Part shown: positions 47,468 through 57,343 of the stretch, one piece after another
Layout: each line of letters opens with the position of its first letter
Numbering within the stretch: position 1 is the first letter of the stretch
NCBI GenBank assembly: GCA_012729095.1
Contig: JAAYDU010000026.1
Location: 1 to 64,000 of the forward strand
Source: Methanobacteriota archaeon
GTDB taxonomy: Archaea > Thermoplasmatota > Thermoplasmata > Methanomassiliicoccales > UBA472
DNA length: 64,000 nucleotides
Direction of reading: 5' to 3'
Position numbers and translations under genes: made by a program
Notes under the pieces: model-generated
Told to the model about the DNA's origin: nothing
What the model saw: the letters and a program-made list of their open reading frames with translations, nothing else
The model's database searches: none

Positions 47468-48175
47468 CTATCCCTCGAAGTTCTTGCGCACCAGGTCCGT
47501 CAGCGTGTCCACCACGAACTGGTTGACCAGCCGCCCCTTCTCCTTGCAGGCCTTTCTGGCATCCCCTCCGAAACCCTGGGGCAGGCAAGACTCGGCGTCC
47601 GCGCGTACCATGAACCGCATGTCCACGAACCCACCTTCCGTGCGTTCCGAGGATACCAGGTCCGGTCTGATGTCCATTATCCGGGAGGTCTCTATGATGC
47701 CGCCATGCCCGTCGGGCATTCCCTCGCAGACCTCCGTCTTCTTCAGGTACGCCAGCTCATAATCGCTCAGGAACATCACCTTCAGACCCTGGCGGGCAGC
47801 CCTCTCGCAGGCCAGCTTGATGGCCGCACGATGGACCGATCCCAGGTGGCCCGATACGATGACCACCTTCCCAACCCCGTTGCGCTGGAAGGCGTCGAGT
47901 ATGTCCATCACCAGGGAGCGCAAGGTATCGAAGCTGATGTCAATGGTACCAGGAAAGTTGCGGGTGGAAGAGTGCTGCCCGTAGTTGATGGTGGGAGCGA
48001 TTATGCCCCCCACGTTCTCGCAGACGGCATTCACCACGAACTCCGGTTGGAACGTGTCAGTTCCCAAGGGCAGGTGGGGGCCGTGGGCTTCCATGGCCCC
48101 TATGGGCAGGAACACCAGCGGGTCCTTCTTGACAGCCTCCGCGAAGGCCGCGGAGCTCATCTCGTCCATTCTCAT
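47468..48175 (-). CDS. Creatininase family protein
   Basis: VFLPIGAMEAHGPHLPLGTDTFQPEFV; GHLGSVHRAAIKLA; GHGGIIETS. Confidence 0.88.
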   Translation of the reverse strand: MRMDEMSSAAFAEAVKKDPLVFLPIGAMEAHGPHLPLGTDTFQPEFVVNAVCENVGGIIAPTINYGQHSSTRNFPGTIDISFDTLRSLVMDILDAFQRNGVGKVVIVSGHLGSVHRAAIKLACERAARQGLKVMFLSDYELAYLKKTEVCEGMPDGHGGIIETSRIMDIRPDLVSSERTEGGFVDMRFMVRADAESCLPQGFGGDARKACKEKGRLVNQFVVDTLTDLVRKNFEG

Positions 48176-48336
48176 TCCTTCACCTTCTTTTCGGTGTCGA
48201 TGAGAGGGGTCCTGCAAACCGGGCAAAGTCCGCGTCTCAGGGAATCGTTATGGTAATCGTTCATGAGCCGGGCGTCGATCTCATCGACCTTGTCCTTGTC
48301 GATGTTCTTATTGCAACGGGGGCAGTGCAAAGGCAT
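48172..48336 (-). CDS. Small zinc-ribbon protein
   Basis: MPLHCPRCNKNIDKDKVDEID...GLCPVCRTPLID. Confidence 0.65.
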   Translation of the reverse strand: MPLHCPRCNKNIDKDKVDEIDARLMNDYHNDSLRRGLCPVCRTPLIDTEKKVKE

Positions 48337-48420
48337 TCTCGTATCGAAGACCGTATGCCCTAAATTCAATTTCAATCCTTGCCCCGCATGGGTTAAATCC
48401 ACGGATGCAGTTCAACGTCC

Positions 48421-49092
48421 ATGCGCTTGGCATGCCTGTTCTCCGGAGGCAAGGACTCGACCTACGCCGCCCATCTCATGGAACAGGCCGGTCACGAGGT
48501 GGTTTGCCTGGTAAGCGTGGTCCCAAAGGACCCTCACTCCTGGGTCTTCCACACCCTCAACCTCGAACACCTGCCCGTCATGGCCGAGGCCATGCGCAAG
48601 GAACTTATCGCCGCGCCCTCCAGCGGGGAGGAGGACGCCGACCTTTCCGTCCTAAAGAACATCCTGTCCAACCTGGACGTGGAGGGAGTGGTCACCGGGG
48701 CCATCGCATCCGATTACCAGTGGGACAGAATGAACGGCGTATGTCACGAGCTGGGACTGAGGGTATTCTCTCCCCTGTGGCGCAAGGACCAGCTCACCGT
48801 CATGAACGACATGCTCCACGCCGGGATGAGCGTGATAATAGTGGGCGTTTACTCCGACGGGCTCGGCAGGGAATGGCTCGGCCGGCAGATGGACCGCAAG
48901 GCCATTGACCAGCTTTCCTCTTTGTCCAAGGATCGCGGGATGAACGTCTCCGGGGAGGGCGGGGAGTACGAAACGCTGGTTCTGGACTCCCCCATGCACC
49001 ATTCGCCGCTGGTCCCTCATGATGTCCAGGTGGAGTTCCGAAGGGACTCCGGGCATCTGCGCATAGGTCGGCTGGTCATCTCCGAGCGATAG
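48421..49092 (+). CDS. Diphthine--ammonia ligase (Dph6-like ATP pyrophosphatase)
   Basis: MRLACLFSGGKDSTYAAHLMEQAGHEVVCLVSVVP; GEGGEYETLVLDSP. Confidence 0.93.
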   Translation: MRLACLFSGGKDSTYAAHLMEQAGHEVVCLVSVVPKDPHSWVFHTLNLEHLPVMAEAMRKELIAAPSSGEEDADLSVLKNILSNLDVEGVVTGAIASDYQWDRMNGVCHELGLRVFSPLWRKDQLTVMNDMLHAGMSVIIVGVYSDGLGREWLGRQMDRKAIDQLSSLSKDRGMNVSGEGGEYETLVLDSPMHHSPLVPHDVQVEFRRDSGHLRIGRLVISER

Positions 49093-49299
49093 CCGATGTC
49101 TCGTGGAACGGCCATTGCACACCAGGTTCCGCGCGCCAACGCCCCATAAGCGCTGGCCACCCGCCATCGTGTTCCCTGGAAAGCAACGCCCCGAGGCACC
49201 GATGACCGATCGGACCTCCCTCTGCACTGTTCCGGGGCATAACCGCGAAAAAAGCGCCCCTTTATTCAGGGTAGCGACACCTGCCCGGGCAGCCCCCGC

Positions 49300-49830
49300 T
49301 CATCCCCTGGCCTGGTCCTCCGCTCGGTACTCCTCTGCCAGCTTCCGTGCCTCGGCCAGAATGAGATCGTAGTCCGGTTCCCAGTTGGAGTTCGTGGGAA
49401 TGTGCGCGTATCGGACAATGCCCTTGCGATCTATCATGAACTCGGAGCGCATGGGGAATCCCGGCCAGGGACCATCGTCCGGCTCCATGGCCTTCAAGCT
49501 CTTGGCCATTTGGGCGCCCTTGTCGGAGAGCAGGTGGAAACCTATCTTCAAACTCTCGCTGTAGGCGCCCAGGGACCTCTGGCTGTCATTGCTCACCCCG
49601 AAGATCTGGCAGTTCGCCTCATCGAACGCCTTCTTCATTACCGTGAACATCAGCATCTCCAGGTTGCACACGAACCCAAAGGCGGATGAGAAGACCAGCA
49701 GCAGGATGGTGCCCTTGGCCCACTCGTCGCTGAGGCGCATGTCCTCCCCCAGCTCGTTCATCATTGTCCAATCCTTGAATGGCTTCCCGAGCAGGTCCTC
49801 TGTCACGTCCCAAGGAAGGTCTGGAGACAC
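49300..49830 (-). CDS. Peroxiredoxin/redoxin-like (AhpC-TSA fold); start uncertain
   Basis: GKPFKDWTMMNELGEDMRLSDEWAKGTILLLVFSSAFGFVCNLEMLMF...QIFGVSNDSQRSLGAYSESLKIGFHLLSDKGAQMAKSL. Confidence 0.75.
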   Translation of the reverse strand: MSPDLPWDVTEDLLGKPFKDWTMMNELGEDMRLSDEWAKGTILLLVFSSAFGFVCNLEMLMFTVMKKAFDEANCQIFGVSNDSQRSLGAYSESLKIGFHLLSDKGAQMAKSLKAMEPDDGPWPGFPMRSEFMIDRKGIVRYAHIPTNSNWEPDYDLILAEARKLAEEYRAEDQARG

Positions 49831-49913
49831 TATAAAAGGTTCTGCCCCTTTTCCACGCCAGTGGTCCGCGCCCCCTCCCCTCCCGGTGAGGGGCTCAGAA
49901 GGCCTCGGGGGCA

Positions 49914-51170
49914 TCAGTCCCTTTCCACCTTGGTGGGTTCCAGGACCATCTCCAACCTGCCATCCATGAAGTTGTCCAGCACATCATCCAGGCGCTTTCC
50001 TTCCATGAGGTATATCGACACCAGGTGGTCCCGGAGGGCGTGGAATGCGATCTCCCCTATATCATTGGTGATAAGGGCATCGACCTTCTCCTGCACCAGT
50101 GTCCTCACAACATGCAGGCCGGCCCGGGTCTCCCTTTCCCTTTCCGGGTTGGCAACTATGGTGCATTCCTCTACCCTCCTCCGGTCGCGGTTCACGGATA
50201 CCAGGGCGAAGTAACGCGCCCTCCCGAACTTCTCCGCCGGGACCGAGGCCATTCCATCATCGTTCTTCAGAGGTACCACCAGCCTCACTTCGTGGACATC
50301 GCAAGGCTCGATATGGACCACGATGTCCTCCAGTGCCTTGACGTCCTTGCGCAGCTCCTCCTCCAGGCGGGCGGATATCTGATGCGCCCTCTCCACATCG
50401 AGCTGCTTTCGCACCTTGACGGTCACCTCGCCGAGGAGGAAGGGCCCGGAGCGGCGCAGCTTAAGGTCCGCGAAACCCTCCACTCCCGCCACGCCGCTGA
50501 TCGTCCGCACAACCCTGTCCTCGACTTCCTTGCTGGGGGATATGTCCATCAGGGCGAACACGGAATCCTTGATCGATTCCAGCCCTATCTTCAGTATGAA
50601 AAAGGAAATGGATATGATGGCGAGCCCTTCCACGTATGGCACATCGTAATGGGCCAGTATGATGGCGGCGACGACGAGCAGCGAGACGAACACGTCCATG
50701 TATGTGTCCCTGGCGTTGGTGATCAGTGACTGGGAACCCACATCTTCCCCGACCCTGCGCTGATACCTTGCCAGCAGTGCTGACGTGACCGCCGATACAA
50801 AGGAAACGCTGGCCGCGACAAGGGGCTGGGAGACCTCGGACATCTCGAACAGCCTCGAGTACCCTTCCATGACCAGCTCGAAGGCGGCGATGATTATGAA
50901 CAGGGAAATGAAGAGGGAGGCCACGGACTCCGCCTTGAAGTATCCGTAGGGAAATCGCTCGTCCGGCTTGCGGCGGGACACCTTCAGGCCGAGCCAGGAC
51001 GCGGTCACCGGTAGCACGTCTATGGCCGAATGCACGCCGTCGGAGATGAGCACCATAGAACCGGTGAGCAACCCTCCCACGCACTTCCCCAAGGCAAGAA
51101 ACCCGGTCACGCAGGCGGACACCAGGGCGGCCCTTTCTCCCTTCTGGAGCGTGCCATCGGAGTCTTTCAT
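49914..51170 (-). CDS. Cation diffusion facilitator fused to a C-terminal dinitrogenase Fe-Mo cofactor (NifX/NifB-like) domain
   Basis: LISDGVHSAIDVLPVTASWLGLKVSRRKPDERFPYGYFKAE; C-terminal RLVVPLKNDDGMASVPAEKFGRARYFALV...LITNDIGEIAFHAL. Confidence 0.85.
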   Translation of the reverse strand: MKDSDGTLQKGERAALVSACVTGFLALGKCVGGLLTGSMVLISDGVHSAIDVLPVTASWLGLKVSRRKPDERFPYGYFKAESVASLFISLFIIIAAFELVMEGYSRLFEMSEVSQPLVAASVSFVSAVTSALLARYQRRVGEDVGSQSLITNARDTYMDVFVSLLVVAAIILAHYDVPYVEGLAIISISFFILKIGLESIKDSVFALMDISPSKEVEDRVVRTISGVAGVEGFADLKLRRSGPFLLGEVTVKVRKQLDVERAHQISARLEEELRKDVKALEDIVVHIEPCDVHEVRLVVPLKNDDGMASVPAEKFGRARYFALVSVNRDRRRVEECTIVANPERERETRAGLHVVRTLVQEKVDALITNDIGEIAFHALRDHLVSIYLMEGKRLDDVLDNFMDGRLEMVLEPTKVERD

Positions 51171-51325
51171 CTCTCCCATTTCCCTATCATCCTGGTGCCA
51201 CATTTGGGACATTTCTGGCTTGAGCACGGCCTGCCCCTGTCGTGCGGCTCGGAATGCCCGCAGTTCGGGCACAAGCACTTGGACGCAGGACCATCGGTAA
51301 GACCTCTTCTACTTCTTCCGAACAT
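51167..51325 (-). CDS. 52-aa zinc-ribbon protein (not in the ORF track), overlapping the CDF gene start
   Basis: MFGRSRRGLTDGPASKCLCPNCGHSEPHDRGRPCSSQKCPKCGTRMIGKWER*; ATGA overlap at 51167-51170. Confidence 0.8.
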   Translation of the reverse strand: MFGRSRRGLTDGPASKCLCPNCGHSEPHDRGRPCSSQKCPKCGTRMIGKWER

Positions 51326-51404
51326 CAGCTATCGACGGTAATCACGTGCAGCGGGGCAATCAATCTAATCCCTAATCGAACCGCCCGGCAGAAGAAATGG
51401 GAAA

Positions 51405-51482
51405 TGGTGAGGCCGTCCGAATTTGAATCGGAGTCTCAGGCTCCCAAAGCCCGAAGGATGGACCAAGCTACCCTACGGCCCC
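51405..51482 (-). tRNA. tRNA-Pro(TGG), CCA apparently encoded
   Basis: Acceptor GGGGCCG/CGGCCTC-A-CCA; anticodon arm CGGGC-TTTGGGA-GCCTG; T arm TCCGA-TTCAAAT-TCGGA. Confidence 0.9.
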
Positions 51483-51564
51483 TCGGCGGCGGGATGGAAT
51501 GTCCGATAATAAATAGTTGCTTACCTGGCAAGGAATAAATAATGCGCAGTGCCAAACACCATCG

Positions 51565-52701
51565 ATGAAAAAGGGCTGGATCGCCATGGTGGTCGCGGGG
51601 GCCGTGGTCGGCGTTCTCCTGGTCTATTCTCTATTGGGCGGTCTCGTCCAGTCCCCGTCCGGTTTCGATGAGGGCGACCTCAACGCACCGCTCATCGACA
51701 CCATAGTGCGCGACGAGGGGTATCCCGGTCCTCTGGGCGTTGTCAATTACCCGGTGCAGGTCCAATACTTCGTGAACTACGGCCGAACCGTGTACTCCGA
51801 TTTCGGCGGGGTGATGGAGCTCACAGTGGAGAACCAGGGCTGGAACGACATCTACGTGCATCATTACTTCGTCGCCTGGGATGATGGCAACGAAAGCTTC
51901 GGGGTGAACAGCTCCCGACTGATACCGTCCGGCGAGACGGCCGGCCTGGGGATCCTCCACTTCCCCGGTCCTGGCGAGAGCGGCGTGGCCACCCTGGAGA
52001 TCGGTTTGGAGATGTGGACATCCTCGGCGAGCGGGGAGCTGTGGGACGACAAGGGTGAGATGTCGGTCGATTCCCTGACCTTCGTGGTGGTGGAGGAGGA
52101 CCCCTTGCGGGATTGGGAGGTGGAGAGGAACCCCCTGCAGTACTATGACAAGGTGAACGGGCTGATAGACCTGGAGGTGGTATCGCCTTTCGTTCAGGAG
52201 GTGCGCTACTCCGTTCCCGGTGACTACAGCCTGCTGCAGGTCATAGAGGCGTACGAGCTGGTCAGCTCGAACATAGCGTACGCAGATGACGAGGACAACC
52301 ACTGGCAATCGCCCTCCGAGACGATCTCATTGGGATCTGGCGATTGCGAGGACCACTCCCTGCTGCTCGCCTCGCTGATAACCGCCCTGGGAGGGACGTG
52401 CAGGGTGAACATCATAGCAGGGCACGCCTTCCCCACGGTGTACGTGGGGAACTCCTCGGTCATCGATGACGTGGTGAACGCCATCCATGCTTATTATGGC
52501 AACCCGGTCCCGGTGCACTACACGGTGGACGATCTGGGCTACTGGCTGCTCATTGATACAAACGGCATGCCTTACATTGGCGGCTACCCGGCCGCGGCCT
52601 CCCCCGCCGGAGGCCTGGGGGGAACGAACTGGCACTTCGATGACGGCGACTGGATCAAACTGGTGGACGTCACCGGGGAGACCGTTGGCGGCCTCTTCTA
52701 A
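51565..52701 (+). CDS. Membrane-anchored transglutaminase-like protein
   Basis: N-terminal TM; LGSGDCEDHSLLLASLITALGGTCRVNIIAGHAFPTVYV. Confidence 0.8.
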   Translation: MKKGWIAMVVAGAVVGVLLVYSLLGGLVQSPSGFDEGDLNAPLIDTIVRDEGYPGPLGVVNYPVQVQYFVNYGRTVYSDFGGVMELTVENQGWNDIYVHHYFVAWDDGNESFGVNSSRLIPSGETAGLGILHFPGPGESGVATLEIGLEMWTSSASGELWDDKGEMSVDSLTFVVVEEDPLRDWEVERNPLQYYDKVNGLIDLEVVSPFVQEVRYSVPGDYSLLQVIEAYELVSSNIAYADDEDNHWQSPSETISLGSGDCEDHSLLLASLITALGGTCRVNIIAGHAFPTVYVGNSSVIDDVVNAIHAYYGNPVPVHYTVDDLGYWLLIDTNGMPYIGGYPAAASPAGGLGGTNWHFDDGDWIKLVDVTGETVGGLF

Positions 52702-53663
52702 TCGCTTCGGCCGACTATGTCCCGCACCGCCCTGCGTATGGCCTGCGGGCTGTTCATGGTCGGTTCCCACCCATAGGAGCGCAGCTTGTCCGAGGCGAGC
52801 AGCATGTTCTTCACGTCCCCTATCCAGCCGCGACCGCCCTGAACGCCGCCGGTCCACTCGTAGCGCACGCCGTCCAGCCCCATGACGTCGATGACGGTGT
52901 CGGCTATGTCCTTCACCGACATTCGGTCGTCCGAGCCCAGATTGAACATCTCCACCTTGTTCCGGGCGTACTCCGCCCCGATCACCATGCCGCGCACGCA
53001 GTCCTCCACATGCACGTAGGACTTGGTGGTCCCCGGTTCCGATCCAAGGATCTCCAGCCGGCCAGGGTCTGCTTTGAGCTTGGCCGCGAAATCGTGAAGC
53101 ACGTTATGGGTGCTGCGCGTGCCCACCACGTTGGCGAAGCGGAACATGACAGCTCCCATATCGAAGGAATGGGCGTAGGAGCATATCAACGCCTCGCAGG
53201 CCAGCTTGGTGGCGCCGTACACCGATATGGGCACCAGCGGCCCGTACTCCTCCGGCGTGGGGATGACGGTCGGCTCGCCGTACACGGTGGAGGTGGAAGG
53301 GAACACCAGGTCCTTAACCCCGGCATCCTTCATTGCCTCCAGCACCCGATAGGTGACCTCTATGTTCTGCCTGTAATGCGACAAGGTGTCCTTAGCTCCG
53401 GACCTGACGTCCGGATTGGCAGCCATGTGCATAACGGTGTCCGCCCCCTTGAACAAGGAACGGAGGTCGTCGCTGAGCAGGTCCGCCTGCACGAAACGGA
53501 ACTCCGCATAGCCCTCGGCGTTCTCCAGGAACTCCCGGCGCCCGGCGCTGAGATTGTCCACCCCCACCACCTGATTGCCCATGGCCAGCAAGGCGTCCGT
53601 CAGATGGCTTCCTATGAAGCCAGCGCATCCGGTCACCACTATGTTGCTTCCCCTTATCTTCAT
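52698..53663 (-). CDS. NAD-dependent epimerase/dehydratase (UDP-glucose 4-epimerase-like)
   Basis: IVVTGCAGFIGSHLTDALLAMGNQVVGVDNLSAG; YGATKLACEALICSYA. Confidence 0.92.
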   Translation of the reverse strand: MKIRGSNIVVTGCAGFIGSHLTDALLAMGNQVVGVDNLSAGRREFLENAEGYAEFRFVQADLLSDDLRSLFKGADTVMHMAANPDVRSGAKDTLSHYRQNIEVTYRVLEAMKDAGVKDLVFPSTSTVYGEPTVIPTPEEYGPLVPISVYGATKLACEALICSYAHSFDMGAVMFRFANVVGTRSTHNVLHDFAAKLKADPGRLEILGSEPGTTKSYVHVEDCVRGMVIGAEYARNKVEMFNLGSDDRMSVKDIADTVIDVMGLDGVRYEWTGGVQGGRGWIGDVKNMLLASDKLRSYGWEPTMNSPQAIRRAVRDIVGRSD

Positions 53664-54226
53664 TTCCTGCCTCCCATCCTTCTTTCCATCTCCCTCGCCA
53701 GCAGCACCATGGCCTTCCCCCGGTGGGAAAGCTCGTTCTTCGATGCCATGTCCATCTGGGCGAAGGTAAGCTCATGTCCTTCCGGAACGAATATCGGGTC
53801 ATAGCCGAATCCTCCCGTTCCCCTTTCCTCGCGAACGATCATCCCCGGGGACACCCCGGTGACGGTGAACTCGCCAAGCTCGTCCGAGCATACACCGATG
53901 CAGCACTCGAACCTGGCCTCGCGGCCCAGCCCTTCCAACAGCCGCAGCATGCCCCGGCAGCCAATGGTGTCCATGATGTAAGCGGAGTAGACCCCCGGAA
54001 ATCCATTGAGGGAAGGGACGAACAGCCCGGAGTCATCCAGCATGAAGTTGCTGAGGCCCGCGCCCTTCAACTGGTCCAGGCATGACCTGACCACGTCCTG
54101 CAAGGTCTCCGTCTGTATCTCATCGCAATCCACGTCGAGATGCTCGACCTCCACCCCCAAAGGCTCGAGCCCCTGACGGTACTCCTCCAGCTTGTGCCTG
54201 TTCGATGTGACCAATCCCAGCTTCAT
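53660..54226 (-). CDS. XTP/dITP diphosphatase (RdgB/HAM1)
   Basis: MKLGLVTSNRHKLEEYRQGLEPLGVEVEHLD; FMLDDSGLFVPSLNGFPGVYSAYI; FGYDPIFVPEGHELTFAQM. Confidence 0.95.
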   Translation of the reverse strand: MKLGLVTSNRHKLEEYRQGLEPLGVEVEHLDVDCDEIQTETLQDVVRSCLDQLKGAGLSNFMLDDSGLFVPSLNGFPGVYSAYIMDTIGCRGMLRLLEGLGREARFECCIGVCSDELGEFTVTGVSPGMIVREERGTGGFGYDPIFVPEGHELTFAQMDMASKNELSHRGKAMVLLAREMERRMGGRK

Positions 54227-54837
54227 GAGTACCTCCCCCTCTCCTCTATGTCCCTGACCTTCGCCAGTACCTCCTTCCCCCTCTCGTACTCCCGGACATA
54301 GGCATCGGTTATGATGTCGTAAGCGCGCATCAGGTCCGAATGGGCAGACTGGAAGGCCTCTCTCAGCAGATGCATGTCCACCCCCATCTCCTCCAGGCTG
54401 GCCGCCTTGCTTCCCAGCGAAAGGTCGATGAACCACACCCGGCCGTCCCGCAATATCATGTTGGAGGTCGTCAGGTCGCCGTGGGTCATGCCATGGGAAT
54501 GCAGTCTGCCCACCATCCTCCCTATCTCCTCGGCCATGGCGCGCATCTCTTCCGGACCGGCCGTTTGCAACGCGTCCTTGACCCTGGGGCCAACTATCTC
54601 CTGCATCCATATCTCCGCCTTGGTCGTGTCGATGTCATACACCACCGGGGTGGGGACACCACAGGCCCTTGCCTCCTGCAGCAACTTTGCCTCCACCCGG
54701 GTGCGATGGGCTCGCAGGGACTGGTCCAGCGTGGGATGGCGATAGGACTTGGGAACCCTGCTCTTAACGAGCACCTGCCGTCCCATGAACTCGTCCCGGC
54801 GGATCTCCGCCTCCGCCCCTCTCCTTATGACGCTCAC
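54223..54837 (-). CDS. Kae1-associated kinase Bud32 (standalone)
   Basis: LVKSRVPKSYRHPTLDQSLRAHRTRVEAKLLQEARACGVPTPVVYDID; HGDLTTSNMIL; IDLSLGSKAASLEEMGVDMHLLREAF. Confidence 0.95.
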   Translation of the reverse strand: MSVIRRGAEAEIRRDEFMGRQVLVKSRVPKSYRHPTLDQSLRAHRTRVEAKLLQEARACGVPTPVVYDIDTTKAEIWMQEIVGPRVKDALQTAGPEEMRAMAEEIGRMVGRLHSHGMTHGDLTTSNMILRDGRVWFIDLSLGSKAASLEEMGVDMHLLREAFQSAHSDLMRAYDIITDAYVREYERGKEVLAKVRDIEERGRYS

Positions 54838-54849
54838 ACATCAGTGAAG

Positions 54850-56553
54850 TCAGTGCCCCGTTATTATCCTTTCACCATCCTGCTGGAGCTCCCACAGCGT
54901 TTCGCTCGGGTCCCCGAAGAAACCATTCAGCAGGTCCAACGGGTCCCCCTCTGCGAACCGCAGGTCGGGGGGAAGCATTCTCAGCACCTTCCTTTCCAGG
55001 TACCGGGGGTCGAGAAGCACGATAGCCGCCCGGTCCTCCTCCCGCCGTATGGCCCGGCCGCAGGCCTGAAGTACCCTGCTCAAGGCCTCGTATGTATCCA
55101 GGTCATACCCGTCCCCTATCCTTCGCGTGGCCCTCTCCAGCATCTCACGGCGTTCCATGCCCGGAGGCGTCAACGGTAGCCCTGCCACCATCACCGCGGA
55201 GAGGCACCCCGCGGGAAGGTCCACGCCCTCCGAGAACGAGCCCCGGATGTTGCAGAGCACGAGCATGTCCCGATCTCCTTCGAGAAGGCCCGCCAAACCG
55301 TCCCGGTCCGATTTGCCCATGGCTGGGTCCTCGGCCATCAGCATCTTTCGATGACCGGTTTTTCGCAGTACTCGGTGCACCGCCCTCATGTAAGCGTACG
55401 AGGGAAGGAACACCATGACGTTCCCGGGAACAGGGTCGGCCAGCTCTCCTATGCGCAGCGCCATCTCCATGGTGGTCTGCCGGCAACGGTCGCGGAACCT
55501 GGTACCCACGTCCGGTACCACCAGCGCCAGCCTCCTTCCCGGATCGAAAGGCGAGGCGTAGGAGCGGCACACGGCGCCCGTCAGGCCCATGCGGGCGGCG
55601 AAGACCTCTGGAGGGTGCAGCGTCCCGCTCATGAACACGGCCCCCGCGCACCCCTGCACCACGCTCCTCGCCACCAGGTCCGGCTCGAGGAAACGGAGGG
55701 AGAGGCGCCTCTCGTCGGGGTAGGCCACGCGAACGGCCGCATCTCCCAGGCGCATCCAGTTGCCGACCATCGCATCGGTGTCCATCAGCTCCTCCGGCTC
55801 CGGCAGGCCGTGTCGGTCCAGGAGGGAGCGCAGCTCCCCAGGCGGCACGATACGGTGGCCGCGGGACAGCATGTCGCTCCAGACCGTGTTCAGGGGATCG
55901 TCCGAACCCGGGTCCAGGACCAGGTCCCGGCTGAAGGAGTCCATTATCCTGGCCGGCAGATTGTGGGCCTCGTCAACCACCAGATGCTGTCGCCTGGAAG
56001 GCGATTGGAACCTGATGACGTCCGGCAGGTCGCCGAACACCCGGGAGAGATCGCATACCACAAGGGCCGCTCCGCTGGCGGCCGTCCTCGCCGAGAGGTA
56101 GGGGCAGGCCCCTCTCCTGAGGCACATGGCCACCAGCTCCTGGGCGTGCATCGGCACCGACAGGATCTCCCTGGCGCACTGGGTTATCCTTCCCCCGGCC
56201 TGCAGGTGGCATCTCTTCCCTTCCAGGCATGGGGGTCGGGGGCCCAGTGGGCACATGCTCTCCCTGGACAGCAGGTCCACCGTTTCGATCCTGCCGGGCA
56301 TCATCCTGACCGTTTCGATCACCGCCCGGTGCTGTGACTGCCTGGACGTAAGGAAAACGCTCCTGCCGCCGTCACTCATGGCGGCCTCCAGGGAGGCGGT
56401 CAGGGCCACCGCGGTCTTACCGAGGCCAGTGGGGGCGTGGGCCACCAGGACCTCGCCGTCCCAAGCGCATTCCCGGGCGTCCCGCAATAGGTCCACCTGC
56501 CCTTTCCGGGCGGAAGGGAAGGGAAACAGGTCCGAACGTGCGTTCATGCACAT
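54850..56553 (-). CDS. XPD/Rad3-like FeS DNA helicase
   Basis: LVAHAPTGLGKTAVALTASLEAAM; FeS-type cysteines; VVDEAHNLPARI; LQACGRAIRREEDRAAIVLLDPRYL. Confidence 0.9.
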   Translation of the reverse strand: MCMNARSDLFPFPSARKGQVDLLRDARECAWDGEVLVAHAPTGLGKTAVALTASLEAAMSDGGRSVFLTSRQSQHRAVIETVRMMPGRIETVDLLSRESMCPLGPRPPCLEGKRCHLQAGGRITQCAREILSVPMHAQELVAMCLRRGACPYLSARTAASGAALVVCDLSRVFGDLPDVIRFQSPSRRQHLVVDEAHNLPARIMDSFSRDLVLDPGSDDPLNTVWSDMLSRGHRIVPPGELRSLLDRHGLPEPEELMDTDAMVGNWMRLGDAAVRVAYPDERRLSLRFLEPDLVARSVVQGCAGAVFMSGTLHPPEVFAARMGLTGAVCRSYASPFDPGRRLALVVPDVGTRFRDRCRQTTMEMALRIGELADPVPGNVMVFLPSYAYMRAVHRVLRKTGHRKMLMAEDPAMGKSDRDGLAGLLEGDRDMLVLCNIRGSFSEGVDLPAGCLSAVMVAGLPLTPPGMERREMLERATRRIGDGYDLDTYEALSRVLQACGRAIRREEDRAAIVLLDPRYLERKVLRMLPPDLRFAEGDPLDLLNGFFGDPSETLWELQQDGERIITGH

Positions 56554-56661
56554 CCATGGCCATCGCGGCGGTAGGGAGTTACCGCTACGGTGAACTTACG
56601 CCCTTCAACATACCAAATAAATGGAAATATCATCATACCCGTAACCATCAGCGGTGAAACA

Positions 56662-57339
56662 ATGAAGTACAGCATCACTGGGGACAACCTGCAGTTCGTG
56701 AACGTGGAGTTCATGCCAGGGGAGATGATCTACTCAGAGGCGGGCAGCATGCTCTACATGAGCGGGAACGTGCGCCTGGAGACCAAGGCCACCGGCGGTC
56801 TGATGTCCGGATTGAAAAGGGCAATGGCCGGAGAATCCTTCTTCGTAACCAACTTCCACGCCGAAGGCGGACCCGGTCTGGTAGGGTTCGGCGGAAGCGT
56901 TCCCGGAAAGTGCATGGCCATAGACCTCAGGGGAGGTAAACAGTGGCTGCTTCAGAAGACGGCTTTCCTGGCCGCGGAGGCCGCCGTCAGTTTGGACATT
57001 GCTTTCCAGAGGAAGTTCGGGGCCGCGCTGTTCGGAGGCGAGGGGCTAGTTCTGCAGAAGGTGCAGGGCGAGGGGACGGTGTTCATAGCTGGCTCCGGCG
57101 ATTTCATCGAGTACAACCTCCTGCCGGGACAGGTGATGAAGGTGTCCACCGCCAACGTGGCGGCCTGGGAGGCCAGCGTTTCCTACGACATACAGAGCCT
57201 GGGCGTAAAGACAGCGCTGTTCGGGGGCGAGGGTCTGTTCGTCACAACCATGACCGGTCCCGGGCGCATAGTGCTCCAGTCGATGACCATGTCCAAACTG
57301 GCCGCTTCCCTCGTCCCCTTCCTGCCTAACCGGGGATGA
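56662..57339 (+). CDS. AIM24/TIGR00266-like protein
   Basis: FVNVEFMPGEMIYSEAGSMLYMSGNVRLETKA; GLVGFGGSVPGKCMAIDL. Confidence 0.85.
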   Translation: MKYSITGDNLQFVNVEFMPGEMIYSEAGSMLYMSGNVRLETKATGGLMSGLKRAMAGESFFVTNFHAEGGPGLVGFGGSVPGKCMAIDLRGGKQWLLQKTAFLAAEAAVSLDIAFQRKFGAALFGGEGLVLQKVQGEGTVFIAGSGDFIEYNLLPGQVMKVSTANVAAWEASVSYDIQSLGVKTALFGGEGLFVTTMTGPGRIVLQSMTMSKLAASLVPFLPNRG

Positions 57340-57343
57340 GCGT

